Shown here: in pieces, positions 11,722-22,942 of the stretch
Layout: each line of letters begins with the position of its first letter
Numbering within the stretch: position 1 is the stretch's first letter
DNA from: Phocoena phocoena
Lineage: Eukaryota > Chordata > Mammalia > Artiodactyla > Phocoenidae
Length of the DNA: 64,000 bases
Direction of reading: 5' to 3'
NCBI RefSeq assembly: GCF_963924675.1
Contig: NC_089232.1
Span: 42,820,522 to 42,884,521, forward strand
Translations under genes and position numbers: made by a program
The notes under the pieces: model-generated
Database searches by the model: none
Seen by the model: only the letters and a program-made list of their open reading frames with translations
Told to the model about the DNA's origin: nothing

Positions 11722-12040
11722 GGACTTCCTTGGTGGCTCAGTGGTTAAGAATCCACCTGCCAATGCAGGGGACACGGGTTCGATCCCTGGTCTGGTAAGA
11801 TCCCACATGCCGCAGAGCAACTAAGCCCATGTACCACAACTACTGATCCTGCACTCTAGAGCCCATGAGCCACAACTGTGGAGCCTGCATGCCACAACTA
11901 CTGAAGCATATGTGCCTAGAGTCCATGCTCCACAACAAGAGAAGCCACCACAATGAGAAGCCTGCGCACCACAAGGAAGCGTAGCCCGCACTTACCCCAA
12001 CTAGAGAAAGCCCACGTGCAGCCAAAAAAGAAAAAAAAAA
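11722..12040 (+). mobile_element. CHR-type tRNA-Glu SINE, long form
   Basis: Begins 'ggacttccttggtggctcag' with a near-perfect B box 'gggttcgatccc' (about 11777). Repeated 'ccacaactactg' units follow in the body, and it ends 'gtgcagccaaaaaag' plus an A run. The perfect 12-bp duplication 'agacaccataaa' (11710-11721 and 12041-12052) lies within L1 sequence. Confidence 0.95.
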
Positions 12041-12939
12041 AGACACCATAAAAATTAAAATATATCTAAAAATATTTGAAATACATCTAACAAAAGTTGG
12101 GATCTAGAACTAAGAAAGGATTCCTACATATAAATAAGAACAATGTAATAACACAAGTGAATGAATAAAGGAGAGGAAGAGGGGACAGAAGCCTAACCCA
12201 CACCCATAAACATATCCTCAATCTCACTGATTATTTGGGGAATTCCATTTCACAGCTATCAAGTTTGCAAAATTAAAATCTGGTTTTGACAATTCAGTTA
12301 GTTGATGAGAATACAGAGCTACACGAACTCTCATTTATGTTGGTGGGAATGCCCACTGATGCTTTGGAGTAGAATTTAGCATGATTCAGCAGTGTCAGTG
12401 ATGATCATACCCTTCATGCTATTTATACATCCTAGAGAAGATTTTTCTAACTCAGGATTAAAAAAGCTGTTCTTGGCAATATTGCTGTCACAGGGAAGAC
12501 TGAAAATGACAACTATCCATTAACAAGAAAACAGGTAAATGCTATTACTTCACAGTTGAATACTTACTACACATTGCTCAAATGAATGAACTAGAGCTAC
12601 ATAGTTATACCTCAGAAATATAACACTAAGCAGAAAAATCAAGTTTCACAATGGTGTGCAAGTTATACTGTGTTGGTAAAGTTTGAAAACAGGAACAACC
12701 CTTCTGTGTAATGTTTATTCATACATGTACAAATAGTCATAGATTAAAATGTGCATGGGAATGAGGAATACCAGATTCAACACAATGTTATATCTGGGGA
12801 AAAAGAAGGGAAGAGGATGGGGGAGAGATGCATAGGGGCTTCACCTGTTCATAATATTTTATTTCTTAAGCTGAAAGTCTGTTACATGGATGTTTATTAT
12901 ACGATTTCTATGTTTTTGTATGCCTTAAATGTTTCACAA

Positions 12940-13050
12940 TAATCTATCATCCATCTATCTATCATCTGTCTATCATCTACATATCATTTATGTATCTATC
13001 ATCTGTTTCTTTATCAGTCATCATCTATCTGTCATCTGCCTGTCTGAAGC
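12940..13050. repeat. Imperfect (TATC)n-type tetranucleotide repeat
   Basis: About 110 bp of interrupted ATCT/ATCATC units ('atccatctatctatcatctg' and variants). The many interruptions suggest an old, stable array. Confidence 0.85.
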
Positions 13051-15104
13051 ATGCATGATAAAATGGATAATAGATCTATAAGTATTATGATATTCTTATT
13101 ACTTTGCTGCTATTTTAAACATGTTATTTACTAAAAGGTTTTATTTGCTACTGTGTGGGTAATAGATCAGGGTAGATAAGAGGGGGTGTGAGATGCCACT
13201 GAGTTTTATTGCAGTAGCAGATGGAAGAACATAGCGAATCTGAAGACCACTTAGGAAGTTGAATGGATGTCTGTGAGACTACTTGAAAGCGAAAGTTTAG
13301 GGAAAGGCTGGTGCAAGGATGGTTCTAATGTTTCTGTCATGAACCTCCTAGTGGACAACAAAATGACTTCTATTGCTAGAAAATACATGTGGAAAGGGTG
13401 ACGTTGGTGGTTGGGGCAATGTGATTTTAACATTTTTAACAAATTTTAACAAAGAATTTATGTTTCTTGTAACATTCCTTGATGTGTTGCATATCCTCAA
13501 AAGTGCATCCTGAAGCCTTTGTCAGAGTCCAAGAGAAGAAATGTTCTGATGTGGCTTTTGCCTCCTCCTGAAAAGTCCAAGTTAAAAATTTCTGTTTAAA
13601 GAAGTAAATCCTTCGTATGGCATATTCACAGTTTCTATAGAACTGGCTGGCATGAGGTGGTTTAGGAGAGATCCATTACTTGGTCCCATTTGTGGCCAAT
13701 ATGGGCTTTGGACTATGAAAATGCTGATTGGATTGAAATAGGATTTACAGCTGAGAATCACCTGTTAGGGCAAGGATGCTGCCTAAAAATGCTGGCTGAA
13801 GATTGCAGAATGTGCTGATCTATATACTGGAGAGGGCCCTAAAAAGCACAATGTGCAAGACTTTGACTGTTACTAAGAACTCAGGTGAAAAATGTGTGTT
13901 ATAGGCATTTTTTCACCTAGCATGACTTCCGTGGATGCTGCTGATTGATCAGAACTTGCTGCATATTGCTTTGTGGTCGCTTAATTTCTGTACTAGCTCT
14001 GGATGTAGCATCTTTAAAAAAATTGTTATACTTCTTCAGCCATGGTAGGAAGTCACAACAAACAGTTCATTCGCAGCTTCATAATCCAGAGTTATATAAA
14101 ATTTTGCCATAGTGCTGTTTATTTGTGGCTGATCGAATTCTTGGCAAATAACAGAAACTGATGCTTCTATTCTTATTCCTGATGCTCATTTCTATATTAG
14201 GGTATGAAAAGAGCTAATGGATAGTATTAAGCATTAATAAAGTGAGCAAGTGAGGTTGCTTAAGAATGAAACTGCTTATGAGATGTCCTAGATTCTACTT
14301 TGTGTTAGTTTTATTAGATAGGTGTCACTTTTCCAATGTAGATTTTCATAACCACGTCCTTTATTCTGAACCATGAAAAGTGAGTATATGTTTAAAACTA
14401 AAGTAAATACAATATTTAGGTTTTTAGCAGTTTTGTACCATCTATGAAGAAAATAAATAAGCCTGGTAACCTGAGAGTTCATTTCAGTTAAGAGTAAAAA
14501 TTACTAAGATGTTCTGTTCACTGAACCAAACACAGATTATATTTTTGTTAGCTAGGTTCCAAGAATTCACCAGGGGGAAGCTAGAGAAAAAAACAAAATT
14601 AAACAAAACAAAAATCAAATGAGATCTTGATAGTAGAAGAGGGGAAGACTCAAAGGCCTATCTATTCTTTCCTTATAAGAAAGTAAACCTTTTATAAACT
14701 TTCTACAAAGAAGTTTTGCAAAATTATAATCAGACATTTCAGGGGCAAGATGGTGTTTCTGATTTGCATTCTCGGAAATCACAACCAGGATACAGTTTGC
14801 TAAAGGGGAAGCTTCGAGAAGAGTTAATATTAATGTTCCAGGACTTCGATCCGAGGTTATCAAATTCTGGGGGCACCTCGTAGATCATCTGTTTCTATTC
14901 TGTTTATTATTGAAGACTCCTGCTTTTATCTTCACCTGAATCTCACACATAATCAGGTACACTCAAGCAGTCTGGAGGTTGCTTATACTTTTGGAAAAAG
15001 TACAAATTTACAGAAATAATCTCCCTTGGACCCCTCTCCCTCTCCTTTCTAAAATCACAGATAGTTTCACACCTGCCAGTCTCCCTTGCTTGGTTCCTCT
15101 AGAG
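13051..15104. other. Intergenic stretch, no gene recognised
   Basis: Mostly unique, AT-rich DNA. The short open frames here lack exon boundaries and protein-like composition. No recognised repeat. Confidence 0.55.
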
Positions 15105-15300
15105 CAGTTTCTCAACCCTGGCACTTTGGTTCTTTGTTGTAGGGGTCTGATCTATGCACTGTAGTATGTTTAGCAGCATCCCTGGGCTCAATCTACTAGA
15201 TGCCAGTAGTACTCATCCACACAACTGTGACAAACAAAAATGTCTCTAATCTTCCCAAATGTCCCCTGGGGGCAAAAATGCTCCCAGTTGAGAACAGCTG
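15105..15300 (-). mobile_element. MER20-type hAT-Charlie MITE
   Basis: About 196 bp. The ends 'cagtttctcaaccctg' and 'gttgagaacagctg' form the terminal inverted repeats, and the interior ('tgtcccctgggggcaaaaat', about 15269) matches MER20 reversed. Candidate 8-bp duplications are 'ctctagag' (15097-15104) and 'ttctaaag' (15301-15308), 6 of 8 identical. It is a non-autonomous DNA-transposon fossil. Confidence 0.85.
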
Positions 15301-17397
15301 TTCTAAAGAGAAGTTTATATGGGTCTCCAAGAAGCAATGGTGAAAGACTAATTCTGCAGCATCACTGATACTTGGATTGGGTTTTCATGCAGATAGATGT
15401 GTCTGGGGGTTATCCTAAAAAAAATCATGAGATGATTGTATCAGCTATACTTAAATAAAATAAAGTTTTAAAAAGTCATGAGTTGGGAACCTCTTTTTAC
15501 AGAAGCATTATTCTGCTACACGATATACTTTCTATTTTCTGACTGACAGCAGTTTCAATAAATGGATTGCTTTTCTATGTTAGGTGCTGAAAATACTAGA
15601 GTGAATGAAAATCAATTTCTCCTCTAAAGGAATAGGCACTCTAGGGACATTTGGGAAATCTTTGACCAAAACGAAACTTAATGTAAGTTAGCATTAACTG
15701 TGGACCCTATATTAGTAACAAACATTACTACTTTCTTTCATTAATGAAAGACACTTCATGTGTATATATTCATTCCTTTATGTAAGAATCTGCCTGACTC
15801 TCCTATTCTTGTATCATTATTAAAGGATGAATAATACCCAGAGAGGTAGTTAAAGCCACTTAATTGGCATATGAATGAATGAAATGTTCAATTAAGAGGG
15901 CCAAATGCCAGAGATGAATTAGTTTAATGCTTTTTTATGACTTGACATGATGCATTACTGGTGACTAGCATCTATAAAATGGTCTGCTTTATAAGAACAG
16001 GGTTAATTACTAAACTTTAGCTTAAACCACTTCATTCTATTGTCACTTTGTTTTATATTTTCTTGTGTTGTTCATTGCTTAAATTCATGAAGAATAGTTC
16101 TTATTTTAGCAAACGTATTTCCCATCTTAGGATAATCCAAGGCTTTATTGTTCACTGATGCTCTCATTTGATGCCGAGTACCATGTATTTTAATATACCA
16201 TACAACTACTAGATTGAGATGATTTCTTAATTGGCTCTTTCAGCTTTCCAGCAGCTTGCACCAATTAAGAAGATTCTACTCTGCTTATCAGAAGTGAGCT
16301 TGCTGTAGTTGGCGACATTTGTGCTGATCTTAAAAAATTATCAGACATAAAATCATTTATTGTCTAATCACGTAAATTGGACAGCTTCTATCTCTGACTG
16401 AACTTTCAGGTTTTTGTGAAATAAAGTAATAATAATGAATAGTGATGAAAACCAAGTGGCCTGATGTATGATATAAATTTTTATTGCTCTTATTTGTTCT
16501 GTTGGTCATTCCTCCCACTACCTATTTCAGAAAGTCATCTAAAATAGAAACCTAGTACTCTGAATCTTAAGGAAAATAGTCCTTTAAAAGAGAAGAGCCT
16601 TTCTTTATTTTGATGCATGTATATTTAGAATCCTTTGAATACTCAAATACAAGACTATAGATGGAATCATATTATTTAGAATAGACAGTGATATTACAGG
16701 TAATTCAGCACAATGCCTTTATTTTTTCATATAAGGACACTGAAAGTCAGATTGGCTAAGTGACTTGCCCAAGCTCTCTCAGATAGAAAGAGGCAAAGTA
16801 GGCATAATAGTACAGAATTACTAATTCCTGGTCCAGTGGCATCAGTTTTCTAGCATATGGTTTTTCTATATGAACTTCAGAATTATTTTTTTCTGGTCAT
16901 ATGATTATATGATTTAGAAGTTAAGGAAAAAGTAAGCTAAAATAATCTTTTCTCCACAGCCCCAGATTTTGTATATAAGTTTCAAGAGTTCAAATGGTTG
17001 GTATTTCATGGCCTCTGACATTTGGAGACTCACTGTGAACATCACAAGAACAGTTAGACACATGCGACTTGTATGTTCCAAATGTTCTTGGATCAGATTC
17101 TTATTTCCATAGGTGTACCTTTTGAGATTTATATTAAAAAGATACCTTTAGCATTGTTAATTTACATAAAAATAAAACATTAAAAAGTGAATTTACATGT
17201 TTTTATATATTAAGTAGAGTTTTTTTTTTTTTTTTTACAAGTAGGAACCAAAATGTTCTAGTTGTAATAAAGCGAGTGTTGCAGAATTGAGTACTGTTTT
17301 TTTATGATAGATATTCAGTATAATTTCAGGGCATAGAAACTTGCTATAATGAGCATTCATATAGTGAGAAAAGAATTAATGTAATTAATGTAGAGAT
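15301..17397. other. Intergenic stretch with a CNE-like core
   Basis: No gene seen. About 15780-16400 is AT-rich, repeat-free and dense in homeodomain-like TAATTA/TTAATT words, the usual look of a conserved non-coding element in a gene desert. This is inference only. A MIR relic lies at about 16690-16845. Confidence 0.45.
16690..16845 (-). mobile_element. MIR relic
   Basis: 'aagtgacttgcccaagctct' (about 16760) and flanking words follow the reverse complement of the MIR core. It is strongly diverged. Confidence 0.6.
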
Positions 17398-17424
17398 TAT
17401 ATATATATATATATGTAGATAGAT

Positions 17425-18115
17425 AGAGATATAGTGGATGTGAGAAGTATCTCATTGTAGTTGGAAGTTGCATTTCCCTAATGACTCATTATATTGAGCA
17501 TCTTTTCAGGTGCTTTTTAGCCATTTGTGTATCTTCTATTCAAATCCTTTGCCCATATTTAAACTAGGTTAGTCTACTCCTAGGTATAGACTCAAGAGAA
17601 ATGAAAATATATGTGCAAAAAAAATTTTGTGGAAGAATGTTCATGTTAACATTATCCATAATAGCCAAAGTTGGACACCATCCAAACGTCTGTCAACTGA
17701 AGAATAAGCAAATGTGGTATATCTATACAATCAAAAACTATTTGGCAATAGAAGTGAATTGTGTATTGATGTATGCTATAACACAGATGAACCTGAAAAC
17801 ATACTAAGTGAAAGAAGCCAATCATAAAAAAACATATATCATATAATTACATTTATATGAAATGGTTAGAAAAGAGACAGAAAGTAGGTTAGTGCTTGCC
17901 TAGGGCTAGGGAGAGAGAGAAACGGGGAATGACTGCTAATGGGTATATGCTTTCTTTTTGGGTGATGACAGGTTCTAAAACTAGATAGCAGTGGTGGTTG
18001 CACAACTCTGAATGTGCTAGAAAACACTGAATGGTAAACTTTAGTTGGCTAAATGTTATGGTATGTGAATTATATCTCAGTAAAGCTTCTGAATAAAGAA
18101 AAACATGCTTATAAA
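17425..18115 (+). mobile_element. L1 3' end with 5' inversion
   Basis: About 17425-17565 is antisense L1 ('tgagcatcttttcaggtg', about 17495). About 17570-18115 is sense L1, starting at 'ctactcctaggtatagac' and running to an A-rich end ('gcttctgaataaagaaa'). The two parts come from neighbouring ORF2/3' UTR positions with a small gap between them, the classic outcome of twin priming. A (TA)n/(GATA)n patch precedes it (17398-17430). Confidence 0.75.
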
Positions 18116-18470
18116 AATTACACAGTTTCACTTTCTTGTAGTTTATAAAATAATAAATTTCAAAATAAGGCTTTTAGAATCCTTTCTATAAGTTGATTAC
18201 CAGCTGGTCAATTAAATAACCACTTGCACTTAAATTGTTAAAAATTAGCATCTCCGTATTACAGACAAATGTTTTCACTTCTACTCTCAGTATATAACAC
18301 ATCATCTATCTAGTTGCCCAAACCAAATACTTCAAAGTAAGCTTTCATTTTCTTTTACCTCCAACCTGTAGGAAAGCAAAAAGTTCTATTGATTTCACCT
18401 TTTACCTCCTGGGTATCATTCGGCATTCTTCCTTTCCAGTCATGCTGCTTTAGCCTTAGTTGGGAATATT
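18116..18470. other. Unassigned intergenic stretch
   Basis: No gene or repeat recognised. It ends in the left target duplication of the next L1. Confidence 0.5.
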
Positions 18471-18487
18471 TGGCCTATCCTATTTTT

Positions 18488-19106
18488 TAAAAAAATTTAT
18501 TAGAGTAGAGTTGATTTACAATGTTATGTTAGTTTCAGGTGTACAGTAAAGTGAATCAGTTATACATATATCCACTCTTTTTTAGATTCTTTTCTCATAT
18601 AGGTCATTACAGAGTACTGAGTAAAGTTCACTGTGCTATACAGTAGGTCCTTATTATCTATTTTATATATAGTAGATATATATGTCAGTCCCAGTCTCCT
18701 GATTTATCCCCTGGTAACCATAAGTTTGTTTTCTACATCTGTAACTCTATTCCTGTTTTGTAGATAAGTTCATTTGTACCCTTTTTTTAGATTCCACATG
18801 TAAGTGATATATGATATCTGTCTTTCTCTGTCTTACTTCACTCAACATGACAGTCTCTACATCCATCTATGTTGCTGCAAATGGCATTATTTTGTTCTTT
18901 TTATGGCTGAGTAATATTCCATTGTATATATGTACCACATCTTCATCCTTTCCTCTGTTGATGGACTTTTAGGTTGCTTCCATGTCCTGGCTGTTGTAAA
19001 TAGTGCTGCAGTGAACATTGGGGTGCATGCCTTTTTGAATTATGGTCTTGTCCAGATATATGCCCAGGAGTGGGATTGCTCGTTCCTTAAAAACAGAGTT
19101 ACCATA
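18488..19106 (-). mobile_element. 5'-truncated L1
   Basis: Antisense 3' UTR plus ORF2 C-terminal end ('ggctgagtaatattccatt', about 18905; 'tatgcccaggagtgggatt', about 19059). The flanks 'tggcctatcctattttt' (18471-18487) and 'tggcctaccctattttt' (19107-19123) form a 17-bp duplication with one mismatch. Confidence 0.92.
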
Positions 19107-19384
19107 TGGCCTACCCTATTTTTATATTGGTTTTTCTATACTTATTGGTTTGTCTATACCTCTGGTACAGATTGTTCTAAAATGCATGTATGATCTCAGT
19201 GACATCAGTGTATAATTTCACTTACAGTATAAAGATTAAACTTCTTAGTATGCTCTGGAAAGCTTTTTATATTCTGAATCCTGTCCATTTTCCAGTCCTA
19301 CTTTCTATCACTCCTACACAGCAAGTTACACTAGAGTTCAATGCACTTGTCATACCATTTCAGACATTAAAAATTTTTCTCTTA

Positions 19385-20540
19385 TAACTTCTTTGATCCA
19401 TAGGTAATTTAGAAATATGTTGTTTAGTTTCTAAATATTTGGTGATTTTCCAACTACCTTTCTGTTACTGATTTCTAGTTTAATTCCACTGAGGTCTGGA
19501 AACATACTTTTTGTTTGTTTGTTTTTATTATTTATTTATTTATTTTTGTGGTATGTGGGCCTCCCACTGTTGTGGCCTCTCCCGCCACAGAGCACAGGCT
19601 CCGGACATGGAGGCCCAGTGGCCACGGCCCACGGGCCCAGCCGCCCCGCAGCATGTGGGATCCTCCCGGACCGGGGCACGAACCTGCGTCCCCCGCATCG
19701 GCAGTCGGACTCCCAACCACTGCACCACCAGGGAAGCCCTGGAAACATACTTTGTACGGTTTCTATTCTTTAAAATTTTGTGGGATGTCTGCTGTGGCCC
19801 AGAATGTGGTCTCTTGGTGAACATACCATGTAAGCTTGAAAAGAATGTGTTTTCTGATGTTGGATGGAGTATTCTACAAATGTCAACTAGATCAAATTGA
19901 TTGATAGTACTATTCAGGTCATGTATATTCTTACTGATTTTCTGCTGGCTTGATCTATCAATAAGTGGCAGAGATAAGTTGAAGCCTCCAAGTATAATGC
20001 TGGATTCATCTGTTTATACTTGCAGTTTTCTCAGTTTTTGTTTCATGTATTTTGCTACTCTTTAGTAAGGTGCATTCACATCTGGGATTGTTATGTCCTC
20101 TTGAAATTGGCCCCTTTATCATTATGTAATGCCCCTGATTCCTGCCTAGTCTGAAATTGATATAATCACTGCAGCTTGCTTTTGATTAGTGTTAGCATAG
20201 TAAAGATTTCTCCTCTATCCCTGTACGTTTTACCCATCTGAGTGGTGTATATTTAAGGTGTATTTCTTATGGACTGCACGCAGTTAGATCTTGTTTTGTT
20301 TAATCTACTCTGATAATATCTATCATTTAATTGGTATGTTAAGACCATTTATATATAAAGTGATTGATTTATTGATAGAGATAGATCATTATCTACCATG
20401 TGTAAATATTCACTGTATTTGTTTTTGTTTCTTTCTCCCCTAGTTTTCTGTCTTTTCTGATTTTGATTGACTATTTAAATGATTCTATTTTATCTCCTCC
20501 CTTTAGTGTATCAATTACACTTTTTAAATAGCTAGACTTT
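19385..20540 (-). mobile_element. Old antisense L1 fragment (ORF2 5' half)
   Basis: Antisense sequence of the ORF2 endonuclease and linker region ('tagtttaattccactgag' near 19476, 'tcttatggactgcac' near 20266). It is L1M-like in age, without an open frame, and interrupted by the SINE at 19511-19739. The right boundary with the next L1 fragment is approximate. Confidence 0.72.
19511..19739 (-). mobile_element. CHR-type SINE, short form
   Basis: Reverse complement: a T-rich tail (TTTG/ATTT units, 19511-19548), the body, and the head ending 'accaccagggaagccc'. The perfect 14-bp duplication 'tggaaacatacttt' lies at 19497-19510 and 19740-19753, inside the antisense L1. The overlapping open frames of 80-130 codons on both strands are SINE artefacts. 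Confidence 0.95.
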
Positions 20541-20544
20541 ATAT

Positions 20545-21937
20545 TTTTAGAGCAGTTTTAGATTTACAGAACAATTGAACAGAAAATACAGTTTTCATAT
20601 ACTACCTTTTCCCCTGCTCCCATCATTTCTTCTATTATTAATATCTTGTATCAGTGTGGTATGTTTTTAACAATTGATTAACCAATATTGATACATTGGT
20701 ATTAACTGAAGTCCATTTACATTACAGTTCACTCTTTGGTTGCACATTCTATGAATTTTACCAAATGCAGAATATTATGTATCCACCACTTTAGTATCAT
20801 ACAGAGTAGTTTCACTTCCCTAAAAATTCCCTGTGCTCCACTTATCTCTCCCTCCCTTTTCTCCCTTTCCCTACCCATTCCTTTCCCCTGCTACAACTGA
20901 ACTGGCAACACCAATCTGTTTACTGTCTCTGTAGTTTTGCCTTTTCTGGAATGTTATATTATTGAAATCGTACAGTGTGTAGCCTTTCATACTGGCTCCT
21001 TTCACTTAAAAATATGCATTTGAGGTTCCTCCACGTCTTTTTGTGGGTTGATAACATATTTCTTTTTAATCTGTGACTAATATTCCATTGTATGGATGTA
21101 TCATAGTTTATCCATTCACTTGTTGAAGGACATCTTGGTTGCTTCTGGTTTTTCACAATTATGAATAAAGCAGCTATAAACATCCACGTGCAGGTATCAA
21201 GGAGTGTGATTGCTGGATCGTATGGTAAGAGTATGTGTAGTGTTGCAAGAAACTACCAAACTGTCTTCCAAAGTGGCTGTACCATTTTGCATTCCCACCA
21301 GCAATGAATGAGAGTTCCTATGGCTCCACACCTTGTGAGCATTTGATATTATTAGGGCTATGGATTTTGGCCATTCTAATTGGTGTGTAGTGCTATATCA
21401 TTGTTGTATTAATTTTCAGTTCTCAAATGACATTTGATGATGAACATATTTTCGTATGCTTATTTGCTATGTCTTCTTTGGTGAGATTTCCATTTAGAAC
21501 TTTTGCCCAATTTTTAACTGAGTTGTCTGTTTTCCTATTGTTAATTTTTAAGGATCCTTTGAATATTTTGGATACAAGCAAGCCCTCTACCAGATGTGCT
21601 TTACAAAGAATTTTTCCCAGCTATGACTTGTGTTTTCATTCTTTTAACAGTGTCCTTTGCAGAGAAGCAATTCTTAATTTTAACAAACTCCAATTTATCA
21701 TTTTTTTCTCTCATGGATCTTGCCTTCAGTATTATATCTAAAAACTATTGCCAAAACCAAATTCACCTAGTTTTTTTCCTATGTTATTTTCTAGTTTTTG
21801 TGGGTTTATACATTACTCTAAGTCTGTGTTACATTTTGAGTTAATTTTTGAGAAAAGTTTAAGGTCAATGGCTTAATTCTTTTTTTTCCCCGTTTTTTTT
21901 GTCATACAAATATTCAGTTATTCCAGCACCATTTTTT
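20545..21937 (-). mobile_element. Old antisense L1, 3' part (left half)
   Basis: L1M-type 3' UTR ('agagcagttttagatttaca', about 20550) followed by the antisense ORF2 C-terminal region ('gtggctgtaccattttgc', about 21272). It is interrupted at 21937 by the 8.9-kb L1 insertion and resumes at 30870. Confidence 0.82.
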
Positions 21938-22435
21938 TAAACATTTTTATTGGAGTATAACTGCTTTACATTGTTGTGTTAGTTTCTGCTGTATAACAAA
22001 GTGAATCAGCTATACGTATACATATATCCCCATAGCCACTCCGTCTTGCGTCTCCCTCCCACCCTCCCTATCCCACCCCTCTACGTGGTCTCAGAGCACC
22101 GACCTGATCTCCCTGGGCTATGCGGCTGCTTCCCGATAGCTATCTATTTTACTTTTGGCAGTGTATGTATGTCAATGCCACTCTCTCACTTCTTCCCAGT
22201 TTACCCTTCCCCCTTCCTGTGTCCTCAAGTCCATTCTCTACTTCTGTGTCTTTATTCCTGTCCTACCCCTAGGTTCTTCAGAATCATTATTTTTTTATAT
22301 TCCATATATATGTGTTAGCATATGGTATTTGTTTTTCTCTTTCTGACTTAGTTCCCTCTGTATGACACACTCTAAGTCCATCCACCTCAATACAAATAAC
22401 TCAATTTCATTTCTTTTTATGGCTGAGTAATATTC

Positions 22436-22438
<3 letters not shown>

Positions 22439-22483
<45 letters not shown>
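22439..22483. repeat. (TA)n microsatellite
   Basis: About 22 TA units inside copy A ORF2, at the same L1 position that carries the TG run at 1603-1649. Pure and probably polymorphic. Confidence 0.95.
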
Positions 22484-22486
<3 letters not shown>

Positions 22487-22942
22487 ACATCTTTTTTATC
22501 CATTCATCTGTCACTGGACACTTAGGTTGCTTCCATGTCCTGGCTATTGTAAATAGTGCTGCAATGAACATTGTGGTACATGACTCTTTTTGAATTATGG
22601 TTTTCTCAGGGTATATGCCCAGTAATGGGATTGCTGGGTCATATGGTAGTTCTATTTTTAGTTTTTTAAAGATCCTCCATACTGTTCTCCATAGTGGCTG
22701 TATCACTTTACATTCCCACCAACAGTGCAAGAGGGTTCCCTTTTCACCACACCCCCTCCAGAATTTATTGTTTATAGATTTTTTGATGATGGCCATTCTG
22801 ACTGGTGTGAGGTGATACCTCATTGTAGTTTTGACTTACATTTCTCTAATGATTAGTGATGTTGGGCATCTTTTCATGTGTTCGTTGGCAATTTGTATCT
22901 TGTTTGGAGAAATGTCTATTTAGGTCTTTGGGCCATTTTTGG

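Larger units (their letters stand above)
9930..12690 (+). mobile_element. Old degraded L1 (L1M-age), sense strand
   Basis: Traces of ORF2 in order: the 'atcatgaccaag' region (about 9987), RT block degraded to FANDIAFIEDW-like words at about 10880-10910, 'agttaactggattcaagatc' (about 10957-10976), and C-terminal words ending at the 'agagacaccataaa' site where a SINE landed (11708-11721). Sequence on the far side of the SINE continues into a 3' UTR-like region to about 12690. The frame is destroyed throughout. It is interrupted by an older repeat (about 10198-10640) and a SINE. Confidence 0.72.

Noticed and set aside
12940..13050. CRISPR-like array of short repeats
   Set aside because: Continuous tetranucleotide slippage repeat without spacers, in a mammalian genome.
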